This document shows, piece by piece, positions 17,130 through 25,836 of a DNA stretch of 64,000 nt (position 1 is the first letter of the stretch; each line of letters opens with the position of its first letter). This DNA comes from Staphylococcus xylosus NJ (GTDB taxonomy: Bacteria > Bacillota > Bacilli > Staphylococcales > Staphylococcaceae): positions 1 to 64,000 of the forward strand of contig NZ_ANMR01000013.1 in the NCBI RefSeq assembly GCF_000338275.1. The letters run 5' to 3'. The translations under genes were made by a program, and so were the position numbers. Below the pieces are notes generated by a model. It saw only the letters and a list, made by a program, of their open reading frames with translations. It had not been told where the DNA came from and searched no databases.

Positions 17130-18536
17130 TTATTCCTCCTTAACTCCTTCAATTTTGAATAAATTAACTGCATTGTTATAGCAAATATCTTTCACCATTT
17201 GATCAATTGTCGATGGTGATAATGCAATTTCTCCTTTTTCAATCTTTTCTCCCAAGAAATTACATAATATTCTTCTAAAATACTCGTGTCGTGTATAAGA
17301 AATCATGCTACGAGAGTCTGTTAACATGCCGACAAATTTAGACAATAAACCAACGTTGGCATAATCTACTAGGTGACGTTCCATGCCTTCTTTAGTATCA
17401 TTAAACCACCATGCTGCACCTAACTGTACTTTGTGTTCACTATTTGAAAAGTTACCAGCAGTCGCTTGGACCATTAAATGATCATTTCCATTATTAGGGT
17501 ATATAATAGTGTCTGAAAGTGCCTGATGTTGCTCAAGATGGTCTAGCATAGCATTTAACCTTTTTGCGCTGAGTTGTTCTCCAACACTATCGAAACCACT
17601 GTCTGGACCTACTTTGTCATACATATTTGTATTATTATTTCTTGTAGGACCTAAGTGGAATTGCACTACCCAATTTAATTCGTGATAGACTTTACTAATT
17701 TCTGTTAAAATATAGCCGGCTAATTCATATTGTTCAGTTTCTGAAACACTTTGACCACTTACTAATGTTTCAAATATCGTATTAGCTTCTTCAGACGAAG
17801 CAGTCATTAATGGTGTTTTTTCAAAACTTTGATCCGAACTTCTAGCTCCTTGTCTATCAAAGTAATGCACACGTGCTTTCAATGCTTCGATATAATTATT
17901 TAAGTTATTAATGTCACAATCAGTCGCTTCATCTAATTTAGTTATTTTTTCTTGCACTGTGGCACTACTTAAAAATACATAGCTATCCGGTCTAAATGTA
18001 GGACACACCTTGAATGTTACTTTTTTATCTTCATTTAATAATTGATGATATTTCAAATCGTCACATGGGTCATCTGTCGTACATACAACTTTCACATTAC
18101 TTTGCTTTATTAAATTCTGTGGTGTGTGTGACGTCTTAGCTAATTTACGGTTTAATGATTTATAAAGTTTTTTTATATTTACTTTATCTAAATCAGTATC
18201 CTCATTAAAATAACGTTTTAATTCAAGTGTACACCAATGGTACATCGGATTAACGATTGAATACGGCAACATATGCATAAATGCTTGGAATTTATCAAAG
18301 TCATCTGCATTACCAGTGATATATGCTTCTTCAATACCGTAGGCCCTCATTAACCGCCATTTATAATGATCTCCCCCTAGCCAAAGCTGCGTAATATTCT
18401 CATAATTTTTATTTTCATAAATTTCTTTAGGGTCTAAATGACAATGGAAATCATAAATAGGTAAATCTTTCGCCTTTTCATATAACTTCACTGCTGTTTT
18501 ATTGTTTAGTAAAAAATCATCAGTAATTAATGACAT
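17130..18536 (-). CDS. uxaC: Glucuronate (uronate) isomerase
   Basis: 468 residues, standard UxaC length. It interconverts D-glucuronate and D-fructuronate, and in other species D-galacturonate and D-tagaturonate. The metal-dependent hydrolase-type HCHLDPKEI near residue 30 and the C-terminal DSRSMISYTRHEYFRR are diagnostic. The operon contains uxuA/uxuB but no altronate genes, so here it serves the glucuronate branch. Confidence 0.96.
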   Translation of the reverse strand: MSLITDDFLLNNKTAVKLYEKAKDLPIYDFHCHLDPKEIYENKNYENITQLWLGGDHYKWRLMRAYGIEEAYITGNADDFDKFQAFMHMLPYSIVNPMYHWCTLELKRYFNEDTDLDKVNIKKLYKSLNRKLAKTSHTPQNLIKQSNVKVVCTTDDPCDDLKYHQLLNEDKKVTFKVCPTFRPDSYVFLSSATVQEKITKLDEATDCDINNLNNYIEALKARVHYFDRQGARSSDQSFEKTPLMTASSEEANTIFETLVSGQSVSETEQYELAGYILTEISKVYHELNWVVQFHLGPTRNNNTNMYDKVGPDSGFDSVGEQLSAKRLNAMLDHLEQHQALSDTIIYPNNGNDHLMVQATAGNFSNSEHKVQLGAAWWFNDTKEGMERHLVDYANVGLLSKFVGMLTDSRSMISYTRHEYFRRILCNFLGEKIEKGEIALSPSTIDQMVKDICYNNAVNLFKIEGVKEE

Positions 18537-18553
18537 AATATTTTGCTCCTTTT

Positions 18554-19849
18554 CTATAATCCTAATAATTTAGGAAGGAATAATGAAAGTTCTGGGATAA
18601 ATGTTATAAATAGCATCAAGATAATTAATGCGATGAAATATGGTACTAAATATTTAAATACTGCTTCTACACGTACGTCGCCAACACTTGCACCTACAAA
18701 TAATGCACTACCTACTGGTGGTGTGATGTTACCAATGCATAAGTTAAAAGCGATAATAATCCCAAAATGAATTGGGTCTATGCCTAAAACTTCTGAAATT
18801 GGTAAAAATATCGGCGTAAATATTAATACAGCTGGCGTGATATCCATAAATGTGCCGATTACCAGTAAAATGACATTTATTAATAGTAATAAAATGATTG
18901 GATTATCAGTCATAGAAATAATGCCATTTGAAATAGCTTCAGGTAACCCCGTATAACTCATAACAAGTGAGAACAATGCAGAAGCAGTAATTAAGAACAA
19001 TATCATCCCACTTATCTCTGCAGTCTCTTTTATCACATTAGGAATTTGTTTCAATGATAAACTTTTATAAATAAGCGATAATATAGTCGAATAAAGTACG
19101 GCTACAGCTGCGCCCTCAGTCGCAGTAAATATGCCTGAAACGATACCGCCAATAACAACGACAATTAATAACAAACTCGGCAAAGCATCTAATGTTAAAA
19201 ACAATTTATCTCTCCAACCAATACTTTCGGACACTTTATATCCTTGTTTTTTCGCCATAATAAAAGCTATTATCATACATGCAATGCCCCACAAAATCCC
19301 TGGTATATAACCAGCTATAAATAATGCAGCAATCGATGTACCTCCACTCACAAGCGAGTAAACAATGAGTAATGAACTCGGTGGAATCAATAAACCTGAT
19401 GGCGCCGAGGCAATATTAGCAGCTGCCGAGTATTCTTTTCTATATCCTTGTTTTTCTTCCATAGGTCCCATGATGCGCCCCATTGCTGCTGCGGCTGCTA
19501 CGCTTGATCCTGAGATTGAACCAAACAACATGTTGCCAACAATATTGGTATGCGCTAATGACCCAGGCAAACGACCTACAAGCACTTTTGCAAAGTTAAC
19601 TAACCTAAATGCAATGCCGCCATTGTTCATTATGATACCTGCCAAAACGAATAGTGGTATGGCGAGCATCGTAAAATCGTCAATACCTGTAACCATACGT
19701 TGCGCTGCCGTCACTATGGTCACATCAAATGGTAAAATCATTAACAACGTGATGAGCGAACTCAAAATAATCGCTAGTGCAATAGGCAAACCGAATAATA
19801 GGAAGAAGAAAAAAGTTATAAACAATACTAAACCTGCCATTATTGTCAT
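18554..19849 (-). CDS. dctM: TRAP transporter large permease, DctM type (hexuronate uptake)
   Basis: 431 residues with about 12-13 hydrophobic segments. Family motifs such as GSISGSSVAAAAAMG and IASAPSGLLIPPSS are present. TRAP transporters use a sodium gradient and a binding protein to import carboxylates. Position within the glucuronate operon makes a hexuronate the likely substrate. ATGA overlap with dctQ. Confidence 0.93.
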   Translation of the reverse strand: MTIMAGLVLFITFFFFLLFGLPIALAIILSSLITLLMILPFDVTIVTAAQRMVTGIDDFTMLAIPLFVLAGIIMNNGGIAFRLVNFAKVLVGRLPGSLAHTNIVGNMLFGSISGSSVAAAAAMGRIMGPMEEKQGYRKEYSAAANIASAPSGLLIPPSSLLIVYSLVSGGTSIAALFIAGYIPGILWGIACMIIAFIMAKKQGYKVSESIGWRDKLFLTLDALPSLLLIVVVIGGIVSGIFTATEGAAVAVLYSTILSLIYKSLSLKQIPNVIKETAEISGMILFLITASALFSLVMSYTGLPEAISNGIISMTDNPIILLLLINVILLVIGTFMDITPAVLIFTPIFLPISEVLGIDPIHFGIIIAFNLCIGNITPPVGSALFVGASVGDVRVEAVFKYLVPYFIALIILMLFITFIPELSLFLPKLLGL

Positions 19850-20355
19850 ATATGCTCACCTCCATCTTCCTTATTAGCTTCTTGGACTGTCGCTAATTCT
19901 TGTTTATCTAACAGGTTATATATAGCATAAAAAATAATAAACAAACCAGAAACAGGAAGTGCGCTATACATCACAGCCATTGATAAACCAGTTGAAGGTG
20001 CTATTTGTAACCATGTTAATTTAACTACCTCATAACCGCCCCAAATCATAAGAACCAGTGCTACAATAATTAAAATAATATCCGAAATTTTTTCCATTAT
20101 TAATTGTATTTTCTGTGGTAATTTTTCACGGATAAATAATATAGCTATATGCTGTTTGATACCGAACACATAACTTGCACTTAGTAATCCAAACCAAATT
20201 AGTAAAAATCTTACTATTTCTTCACTTACAGTACTTGGACTATTAAAGATAAAACGTGTCAACACTTGGTAAATCGACAGGATAACCATTACGAAAAGGG
20301 CAATACCAGCTAAAGTTAGCAATAATTTATCAATGATTGTCTTTGCTTTCTTCAT
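19846..20355 (-). CDS. dctQ: TRAP transporter small permease, DctQ type
   Basis: 169 residues with four membrane segments, as expected for DctQ. The region VLTRFIFNSPSTVSEE and the following WFGLLSASY fit the family. It overlaps dctP by 26 nt and dctM by 4 nt, so the three subunits are translationally coupled. A strong AAGGAGG inside the end of dctP supports the start. Confidence 0.92.
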   Translation of the reverse strand: MKKAKTIIDKLLLTLAGIALFVMVILSIYQVLTRFIFNSPSTVSEEIVRFLLIWFGLLSASYVFGIKQHIAILFIREKLPQKIQLIMEKISDIILIIVALVLMIWGGYEVVKLTWLQIAPSTGLSMAVMYSALPVSGLFIIFYAIYNLLDKQELATVQEANKEDGGEHI

Positions 20356-21367
20356 AGCGTTGTTCCTCCTTTTCGATTAATTTATAATCCGCTTTAGTGT
20401 CTGGATTCTTTTTAAATTCATCTTGTAAAGGTTTTGAAGACGCTTTGAATGATGATTTATCTACGTTATGGAATTTCACACCCATTTTTTCTTTAGCTGT
20501 TTTCTTACTATCCTCAACCGCGTTATCCCAAATCGTTTCATGCTTGTCAGTTGAATAAGCCGCTGCATCTTTAAGCCACTGTTGTTGTTCTTTAGAAAAA
20601 CTGTCGTAGGTTTCTTTATTTATTATTAGTATGTCTGGAACTATGGCATGCTCCGTATAGTAATAATGTTTAGCAACCTCACCATGATTATTACTTGTTA
20701 ATGCTGTTTCGTTATTCTCCCCAGCATCAATCACACCTGATTGCATTGCAGTGTACACCTCTCCAAAATCCATAGGTGTAGGCGTACCGCCAAGAGATTT
20801 AATTAAATCGACGCTTGTTTTACTAGGCTGCACACGAGTTTTTAGCCCTTTTAAATCCTTACTTGTTTCAACTTTTTTATCTTTTGTATAGAGATTACGC
20901 ATGCCTGCATCGTAATAAGTAATACCTAAAAATCCTTTATCAGCAGTTGATTTAAAAAATGCATCTTGTACAGATTGTTTTTGCATCACATGTCGATAAC
21001 TATCTTGCGACTCAAATAAATAAGGCATATTAAACAAGGAATACGTTGGAGAAAAACTTTCTAATGCCCCTGCTGAAACTTTAGTCATCTGTATTGCGTT
21101 TGTTTGTGTCATTTCTATAGCTTCACGTTCACTACCTAATTGTCCATTTGGATATATATTAACTTTTATCTGTCCATGGGATTCTTTTTCTAATCTATCT
21201 TTAAAAATCTCAAGTGATTTGTGTACTGGATGTTCGGTTGGCTGATTATGCGCTAACATAATTTCTTTTTTCTTACTTTCTGCGCTAACTTTAGAATCTG
21301 ATAACACAATAACTAACATGCCAGCTAAAAAGAATACGCTTACAAACAGAGCTAAAAATTTTTTCAT
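20330..21367 (-). CDS. dctP: TRAP transporter substrate-binding protein, DctP type
   Basis: 345 residues. An N-terminal hydrophobic segment (4-22) ends near SKVSA-ES. The mature part has the DctP fold, with conserved Arg in LKTRVQPS that normally binds the substrate carboxylate and NGQLGSEREAIE near the start. There is no lipobox cysteine, so unlike many Gram-positive binding proteins it would be held by an uncleaved anchor or released. The predicted ligand is a hexuronate, from operon context. Confidence 0.92.
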   Translation of the reverse strand: MKKFLALFVSVFFLAGMLVIVLSDSKVSAESKKKEIMLAHNQPTEHPVHKSLEIFKDRLEKESHGQIKVNIYPNGQLGSEREAIEMTQTNAIQMTKVSAGALESFSPTYSLFNMPYLFESQDSYRHVMQKQSVQDAFFKSTADKGFLGITYYDAGMRNLYTKDKKVETSKDLKGLKTRVQPSKTSVDLIKSLGGTPTPMDFGEVYTAMQSGVIDAGENNETALTSNNHGEVAKHYYYTEHAIVPDILIINKETYDSFSKEQQQWLKDAAAYSTDKHETIWDNAVEDSKKTAKEKMGVKFHNVDKSSFKASSKPLQDEFKKNPDTKADYKLIEKEEQRYEESKDNH

Positions 21368-21393
21368 GTTTTTCGCTCCTTTTAATTTAGACC

Positions 21394-22365
21394 TTAACGT
21401 TTCAGTTCACCAAAGTGCGAGGACAGGTTATGAACTGCACTTTCATCTATATTTAATGCATCTTTATTTGTCGTATGTTGTATAACTGAGCATTTTGTAG
21501 CAAAATTAGTTATAGCATTTAATTGCCATCCCTTTGCTAGACCATGTAAAAATCCAGCCATAAACGCATCGCCAGCTCCAATACGGTTAAGTACGGTATA
21601 TGGGTATGCTTTACCACTTATGAATTTTTCGCCAGCTAATGCAATTCCTTGCAATGTACTTTGTTCAATATCTCGATTACTGGAAGCCATTAAATCTATA
21701 TCAAATCGCTTTTGTATTGTCTTAGCACAAGTTTCAATATCATCATATTCGTCGTTCGTTTCTAACAAGTGAGTAGCGTCTTTCTTGCCAAAGAACAATA
21801 CATCTACAAGTGGTAATACAGATTGAATTACCGGTAATGCCTCTGCTTTTGTCCATAAATTGCTACGGAAATTAATATCAAATACAATTTTAGTACCTTG
21901 TGCTTTTAATTCTGTAAGTACTGATACAATTTGCTCACGAATAGCCTTATTAACAGCTAATGTAATACCTGTGAAGATGAAGAAATCGCCACTTTGCGTA
22001 GCTAAGCCGTCGATAACTGTGTTTCCATGTTGCGCAAATGTAGAATACTCACGATCATATATAACTTTTCCGCTTCTATAACCAAAACTTTCTTCCATGT
22101 AATAAGTCCCTATTCTACCTTGCTGTTGTTTGACGAATTCAGTGCCTACACGTGTTTGATACATTTTTTGTAATGCTATGTGACTCAGTGCATGTTGTGG
22201 TAACACCGTTAACATCTCTGTTTTATGACCAAATTCTGCTAATGTAATGAGCGCATTCAATTCTGCGCCGCCGACATTTACGTCAAATGTATGTGTATCT
22301 TTAAGCTGTTCATAATTAGGCGGAGTATAGCGTAGTAACACTTCACCAAATCCAAATACCGTCAT
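21394..22365 (-). CDS. kdgK: 2-keto-3-deoxygluconate kinase
   Basis: 323 residues, PfkB/ribokinase family. The catalytic motif GAGDAFMAGFLHG lies near residue 257 and the N-terminal NVGGAELN is typical of KDG kinases. It makes KDPG from KDG. It starts 3 nt after the kdgA stop with GAGGGG upstream. Confidence 0.93.
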   Translation of the reverse strand: MTVFGFGEVLLRYTPPNYEQLKDTHTFDVNVGGAELNALITLAEFGHKTEMLTVLPQHALSHIALQKMYQTRVGTEFVKQQQGRIGTYYMEESFGYRSGKVIYDREYSTFAQHGNTVIDGLATQSGDFFIFTGITLAVNKAIREQIVSVLTELKAQGTKIVFDINFRSNLWTKAEALPVIQSVLPLVDVLFFGKKDATHLLETNDEYDDIETCAKTIQKRFDIDLMASSNRDIEQSTLQGIALAGEKFISGKAYPYTVLNRIGAGDAFMAGFLHGLAKGWQLNAITNFATKCSVIQHTTNKDALNIDESAVHNLSSHFGELKR

Positions 22366-22368
22366 AAA

Positions 22369-22986
22369 TTACCCCTCGCTTTTTAATTCATCTACATAAT
22401 CCATTAAATCTACTTTACCTTGTTGTTGATAAATTTTTGTAATTTCACTTCCGATACCGACCGCAAAGCTTCCTGCGTCTAACCATTCTTGATGATTATC
22501 TTTACTAACCCCTCCTGTAGGAACAATTTCAATTTGAGGTAGAGGTCCTTTAAAATCTTTTATAGATTTTGGAGAAAACTGTGTCGCAGGAAATAGTTTC
22601 AATACTTTGCAACCGTATCGTAAAGATTCGACCATTTCTTTAACAGTCATACATCCAGGAATATAAGGTACATCATATAGATTAGCCATTTTCGCCGTCT
22701 CTTTATCAAAAGATGGACTTACTATAAATTTGGCACCATTTAAAATGGCATTACGTGCAGATACGCTATCTAATACTGTGCCAGCACCAATAAGCGCATC
22801 TTCTCTCTTTGATAACTCACCAATAATATCGATGCCATTCGGAGTTGTTAACGTTACTTCAATAACATTAAGCCCCTTATCTATGATTGTATGCGCAATA
22901 TCTAAAAATGATTCAGCATCATCAGTACGCATCACCGCAATATGTTGTTCTTGTTGAATTACTTTCATTGTTTCTACGGAATTCAT
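22369..22986 (-). CDS. kdgA: KDPG / KHG aldolase
   Basis: 205 residues, the usual length. It splits KDPG into pyruvate and glyceraldehyde 3-phosphate. Motifs: VIEVTLTTP with catalytic Glu, GAGTVLD, and the Schiff-base Lys in LKLFPA. First gene of the eight-gene hexuronate operon; its promoter faces the LacI-type regulator. Confidence 0.95.
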   Translation of the reverse strand: MNSVETMKVIQQEQHIAVMRTDDAESFLDIAHTIIDKGLNVIEVTLTTPNGIDIIGELSKREDALIGAGTVLDSVSARNAILNGAKFIVSPSFDKETAKMANLYDVPYIPGCMTVKEMVESLRYGCKVLKLFPATQFSPKSIKDFKGPLPQIEIVPTGGVSKDNHQEWLDAGSFAVGIGSEITKIYQQQGKVDLMDYVDELKSEG

Positions 22987-23020
22987 CTTGTCATCCCCTT
23001 TTTAAAAAATAGTTTGACCA

Positions 23021-23049
23021 AAAATAACAACGTTGTTATTAATATTCAA
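23021..23049 (-). promoter_or_regulatory. kdgA operon promoter with an 18-bp palindromic operator
   Basis: AATAACAACGTTGTTATT (23023-23040) is a perfect palindrome with a central CG, as expected for a LacI-family operator. On the minus strand TTGAAT (23049-23044), 17 nt, TATTTT (23026-23021) form a plausible promoter whose spacer and -10 the palindrome fills. Binding of the divergent LacI protein is inferred. Confidence 0.75.
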
Positions 23050-23123
23050 AAAAATATTGTAATGCTTGTCTCTATGGTATAATTAATTCTAACTTAAATC
23101 AATCTATTTCAAGGAGAAGTTTT

Positions 23124-24068
23124 ATGGCTGTGACTTTAAAAGATGTTGCCGAAGCCTGTGGTGTCAGCTATTCCACAGTCAGTAAAGCATTAAAAAATTC
23201 CCAATTAGTTAAACCAAAAACAAAACAAATGATTCAACAAAAAGCGGTTGAGATGAATTATATCCCAAATCATTCTGCAAGAGCACTTGTTTCTAAAAAA
23301 AGTGGCACAATTGGATTAATCTGGCCATCTGTGGATCGCGTTGCTGTAACACATCTCATTACAGAAATTAATTTAGCTATTAAATCATTAGGTTATGTTA
23401 TGTTTGTGTCAATCGATGATGTTGCTGCTGCTTCAAAAAAATTTGTTGAATTTGGCTGTGACGGTATTGTAATCTTCGATGAAGGCGACGACTCTAACCT
23501 ACCTCCAGAAATATATAACAATGTGCCTGTGGTTGCTTATGGTGTTGACCGTACAATTCCCTACCCTATTATTAACGTAAATCACGCAGAAGCTATGGTC
23601 TTAGCAATAAAAGGATTGCTTGCTAAAGGCATCGATACAATAGACTATATCGGTGACATCAATACAACAGACGCTCGACAAATTGCTAAAAAAGAAGCCA
23701 TTGTAAATTACTGCGAAAACAACAATGTTACCTACCGAATTATCGATTCTAACGGATTGAACGCAATAGATGCTGAAGCTGCGGTCAAACAATTTTTAAA
23801 TAACGAAGCACTCTCTTCTGGTGTCATTTGCGGGAGCTATGATATTACGGTAGGTACGATTAATGCTATGGATTCAAATCAACAACCTATAATTTATTCT
23901 TATGACAATATTCCACAAATAAAAAAATTGGATTACCCAGTTCAAGCTATAGGTGTACCGACTGCTGAAATTGCACAGCAAATTGTCACAACTTTAGATC
24001 AAGTTATCAAAGGTGAACCTACAGAATCTGCGTATCACCTACATCCTTCTACAAGCAATGAAGACTAA
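23124..24068 (+). CDS. LacI-family regulator of the hexuronate operon
   Basis: 314 residues. The N-terminal helix-turn-helix (VTLKDVAEACGVSYSTVSKA) and hinge are followed by a periplasmic-binding-protein-like sensor domain. The gene is divergent from kdgA with one palindromic operator between them, so it very likely represses the operon and itself, with an intermediate such as KDG as possible inducer. RBS AAGGAG. A KdgR/UxuR role is inferred from context only. Confidence 0.9.
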   Translation: MAVTLKDVAEACGVSYSTVSKALKNSQLVKPKTKQMIQQKAVEMNYIPNHSARALVSKKSGTIGLIWPSVDRVAVTHLITEINLAIKSLGYVMFVSIDDVAAASKKFVEFGCDGIVIFDEGDDSNLPPEIYNNVPVVAYGVDRTIPYPIINVNHAEAMVLAIKGLLAKGIDTIDYIGDINTTDARQIAKKEAIVNYCENNNVTYRIIDSNGLNAIDAEAAVKQFLNNEALSSGVICGSYDITVGTINAMDSNQQPIIYSYDNIPQIKKLDYPVQAIGVPTAEIAQQIVTTLDQVIKGEPTESAYHLHPSTSNED

Positions 24069-24090
24069 TTAATATATTGATATATACTAT

Positions 24091-24141
24091 AAACAAAGCG
24101 CCCAAGACTACATGGACAGTGTAGACTTGGGCGCTTTGTTT
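24091..24141 (+). terminator. Strong terminator of the LacI-type regulator gene
   Basis: AACAAAGCGCCCAAG pairs with CTTGGGCGCTTTGTT around an inner CTACA/TGTAG stem and is followed by a short T run. Confidence 0.9.
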
Positions 24142-24889
24142 GAGAGATATTTATCTAGAGGGTTAATGCATTTTTATGACTTCAAACGAAATATTCATTT
24201 CGTTCAATGTATTATAGTTTCGTCTGGTAATTGTTTTTTTAAATCTAACAAGTGACTTCATAAATGCGTATGTCATCTTATCGATTTACTACAACAGCCA
24301 GTATAACAATAAGTTTTGTTAAACACAGTTAATATAACGTATAGATAGGTTCATTATTTCATCTATGTGTGGCGTCCTGTATCGAAATGATGTTTTATCA
24401 ATAGCGTTGGATGGGGTGTTTTTAACTTCATGACTGGGAGAAAGTTAATTTATCATTAGTTTTATTTACCATTTCGAATTATTATGTTTATATTCTCACA
24501 AGTAACACATCATTCATCTGTTTAAGGCTTACAAATAACAACCATGTTAGGTTATGCTACATCGACTCTGTGTAGCAATAATGTATTACCCAGGCAATAC
24601 ACAATTTCAAGCACTTTTAATTCACATAATAAGTTATGAACCCTAGTTAATAAAACGCTTTCTATTAAGCTGCTGTTGTATCTTAGGTGTACGATAAAAT
24701 AAATACATTATGAAATACTTATCTATAAATCATTATAAATGATTTATTAGTGAGTACTCATAACCCTCTACGAATCTATTATAGTATGATAATTAACATG
24801 ATTAAAATACATAGTTGGAATATTAAACATTCCCTTTTAGAATACTTGGTACTAACTAAATATAATAATTAAATAGTGTAATTTTACCT
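24142..24889. other. 748-bp stretch without a recognisable gene
   Basis: No open frame worth calling was found on either strand. Small inverted repeats: AACGAAAT/ATTTCGTT (24185-24204) and TGCTACA/TGTAGCA (24555-24577). A weak cre-like sequence lies at 24652-24665 (11 of 14). It could hold a small RNA or decayed DNA; nothing in the sequence decides. Confidence 0.5.
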
Positions 24890-25765
24890 TTAGTTGTAAT
24901 CTGTTAAAAATTGAATCCATTCATGTGTTACATGGTTCATATAACTATCTTTTTTCCAAATCAAACCTAAATTCCATGCAGCATCAGCCCCAGTGATTTC
25001 AATACCAACAACGTCATCATTCAAAATGCGTACAATACTCTCAGGCAAAATACTCACACCAATTCCATCTCGAATCATATTTTCTATAAAAGTAATTTGT
25101 GACATTTTTGCTACTGTTTTCGGATGAAAGCCAACTTTCCTACAACTTTCGATAATCTGGTCTTTTAAATAATAATCATCATGAAACATGATAAATTTTT
25201 CACTCTTCAAATCCCCTAGATACACAGATGAGTATTTCGCTAACTCAGCATTTTTATCGACCACTAGTAATAACTTTTCGTTATATAAAGGTACTGCATG
25301 GTAAATATCATCATCTACAGGCAACGTAGTAATACCAACGTCAATTTCGTCGCTATTCAAATAAGATTCAACAGCTTTTCCACCACCTTCTATCACTTCA
25401 TACGTTACATTTGGATATTTATTATGAAATTCATTTAAACTTTCTGTAAATAAACGAACATTCATAATAGCAGAAATACCAACACGAATATGTCCTCGTT
25501 CTAAGTTTGTGACGTCCCCCATTTCTAGCGACAAATCATCCAGTACAGCCAAAGCTTCAACGCACTTATCATAAAATATTTGACCAATATCTGTCAGTAT
25601 AATGTGCTTTTTTCGTCTATCGAACAAAGTAATACTAAATTCATCTTCAATACTTTTGATATTCTTACTAATTGTAGACTGCGCGATATAAAGATGTTCC
25701 GATGCCTGTGTCATACCACCATTTTTCACAACTTCCACAAAATACTTCATTTGCTTAATTTCCAT
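24890..25765 (-). CDS. LysR-family regulator, CidR-like
   Basis: 291 residues: winged helix-turn-helix (MEIKQMKYFVEVVKNGGMTQ, then AQSTISKNIKSIE) and an effector-binding domain. The N-terminal wording and TTLPVDDDIY strongly recall staphylococcal CidR, which controls cidABC and acetate-linked cell death. No cidA, cidB, cidC or lrg gene is in this window, so it is either a paralogue or displaced. It lies 71 nt downstream of the beta-lactamase on the same strand; a link to that gene cannot be shown. Confidence 0.88.
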   Translation of the reverse strand: MEIKQMKYFVEVVKNGGMTQASEHLYIAQSTISKNIKSIEDEFSITLFDRRKKHIILTDIGQIFYDKCVEALAVLDDLSLEMGDVTNLERGHIRVGISAIMNVRLFTESLNEFHNKYPNVTYEVIEGGGKAVESYLNSDEIDVGITTLPVDDDIYHAVPLYNEKLLLVVDKNAELAKYSSVYLGDLKSEKFIMFHDDYYLKDQIIESCRKVGFHPKTVAKMSQITFIENMIRDGIGVSILPESIVRILNDDVVGIEITGADAAWNLGLIWKKDSYMNHVTHEWIQFLTDYN

Positions 25766-25836
25766 TTCAAACTCCTCTATACCCTCTGTTTAATTATTAT
25801 CAGTAATTGATTTGATTCTTCGATGGGACAAATTTA

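Noticed and set aside
19365..19877. 170-codon open frame on the plus strand
   Set aside because: It is antisense to dctM/dctQ, has no ribosome-binding site, and reads as a low-complexity reverse translation of membrane segments.
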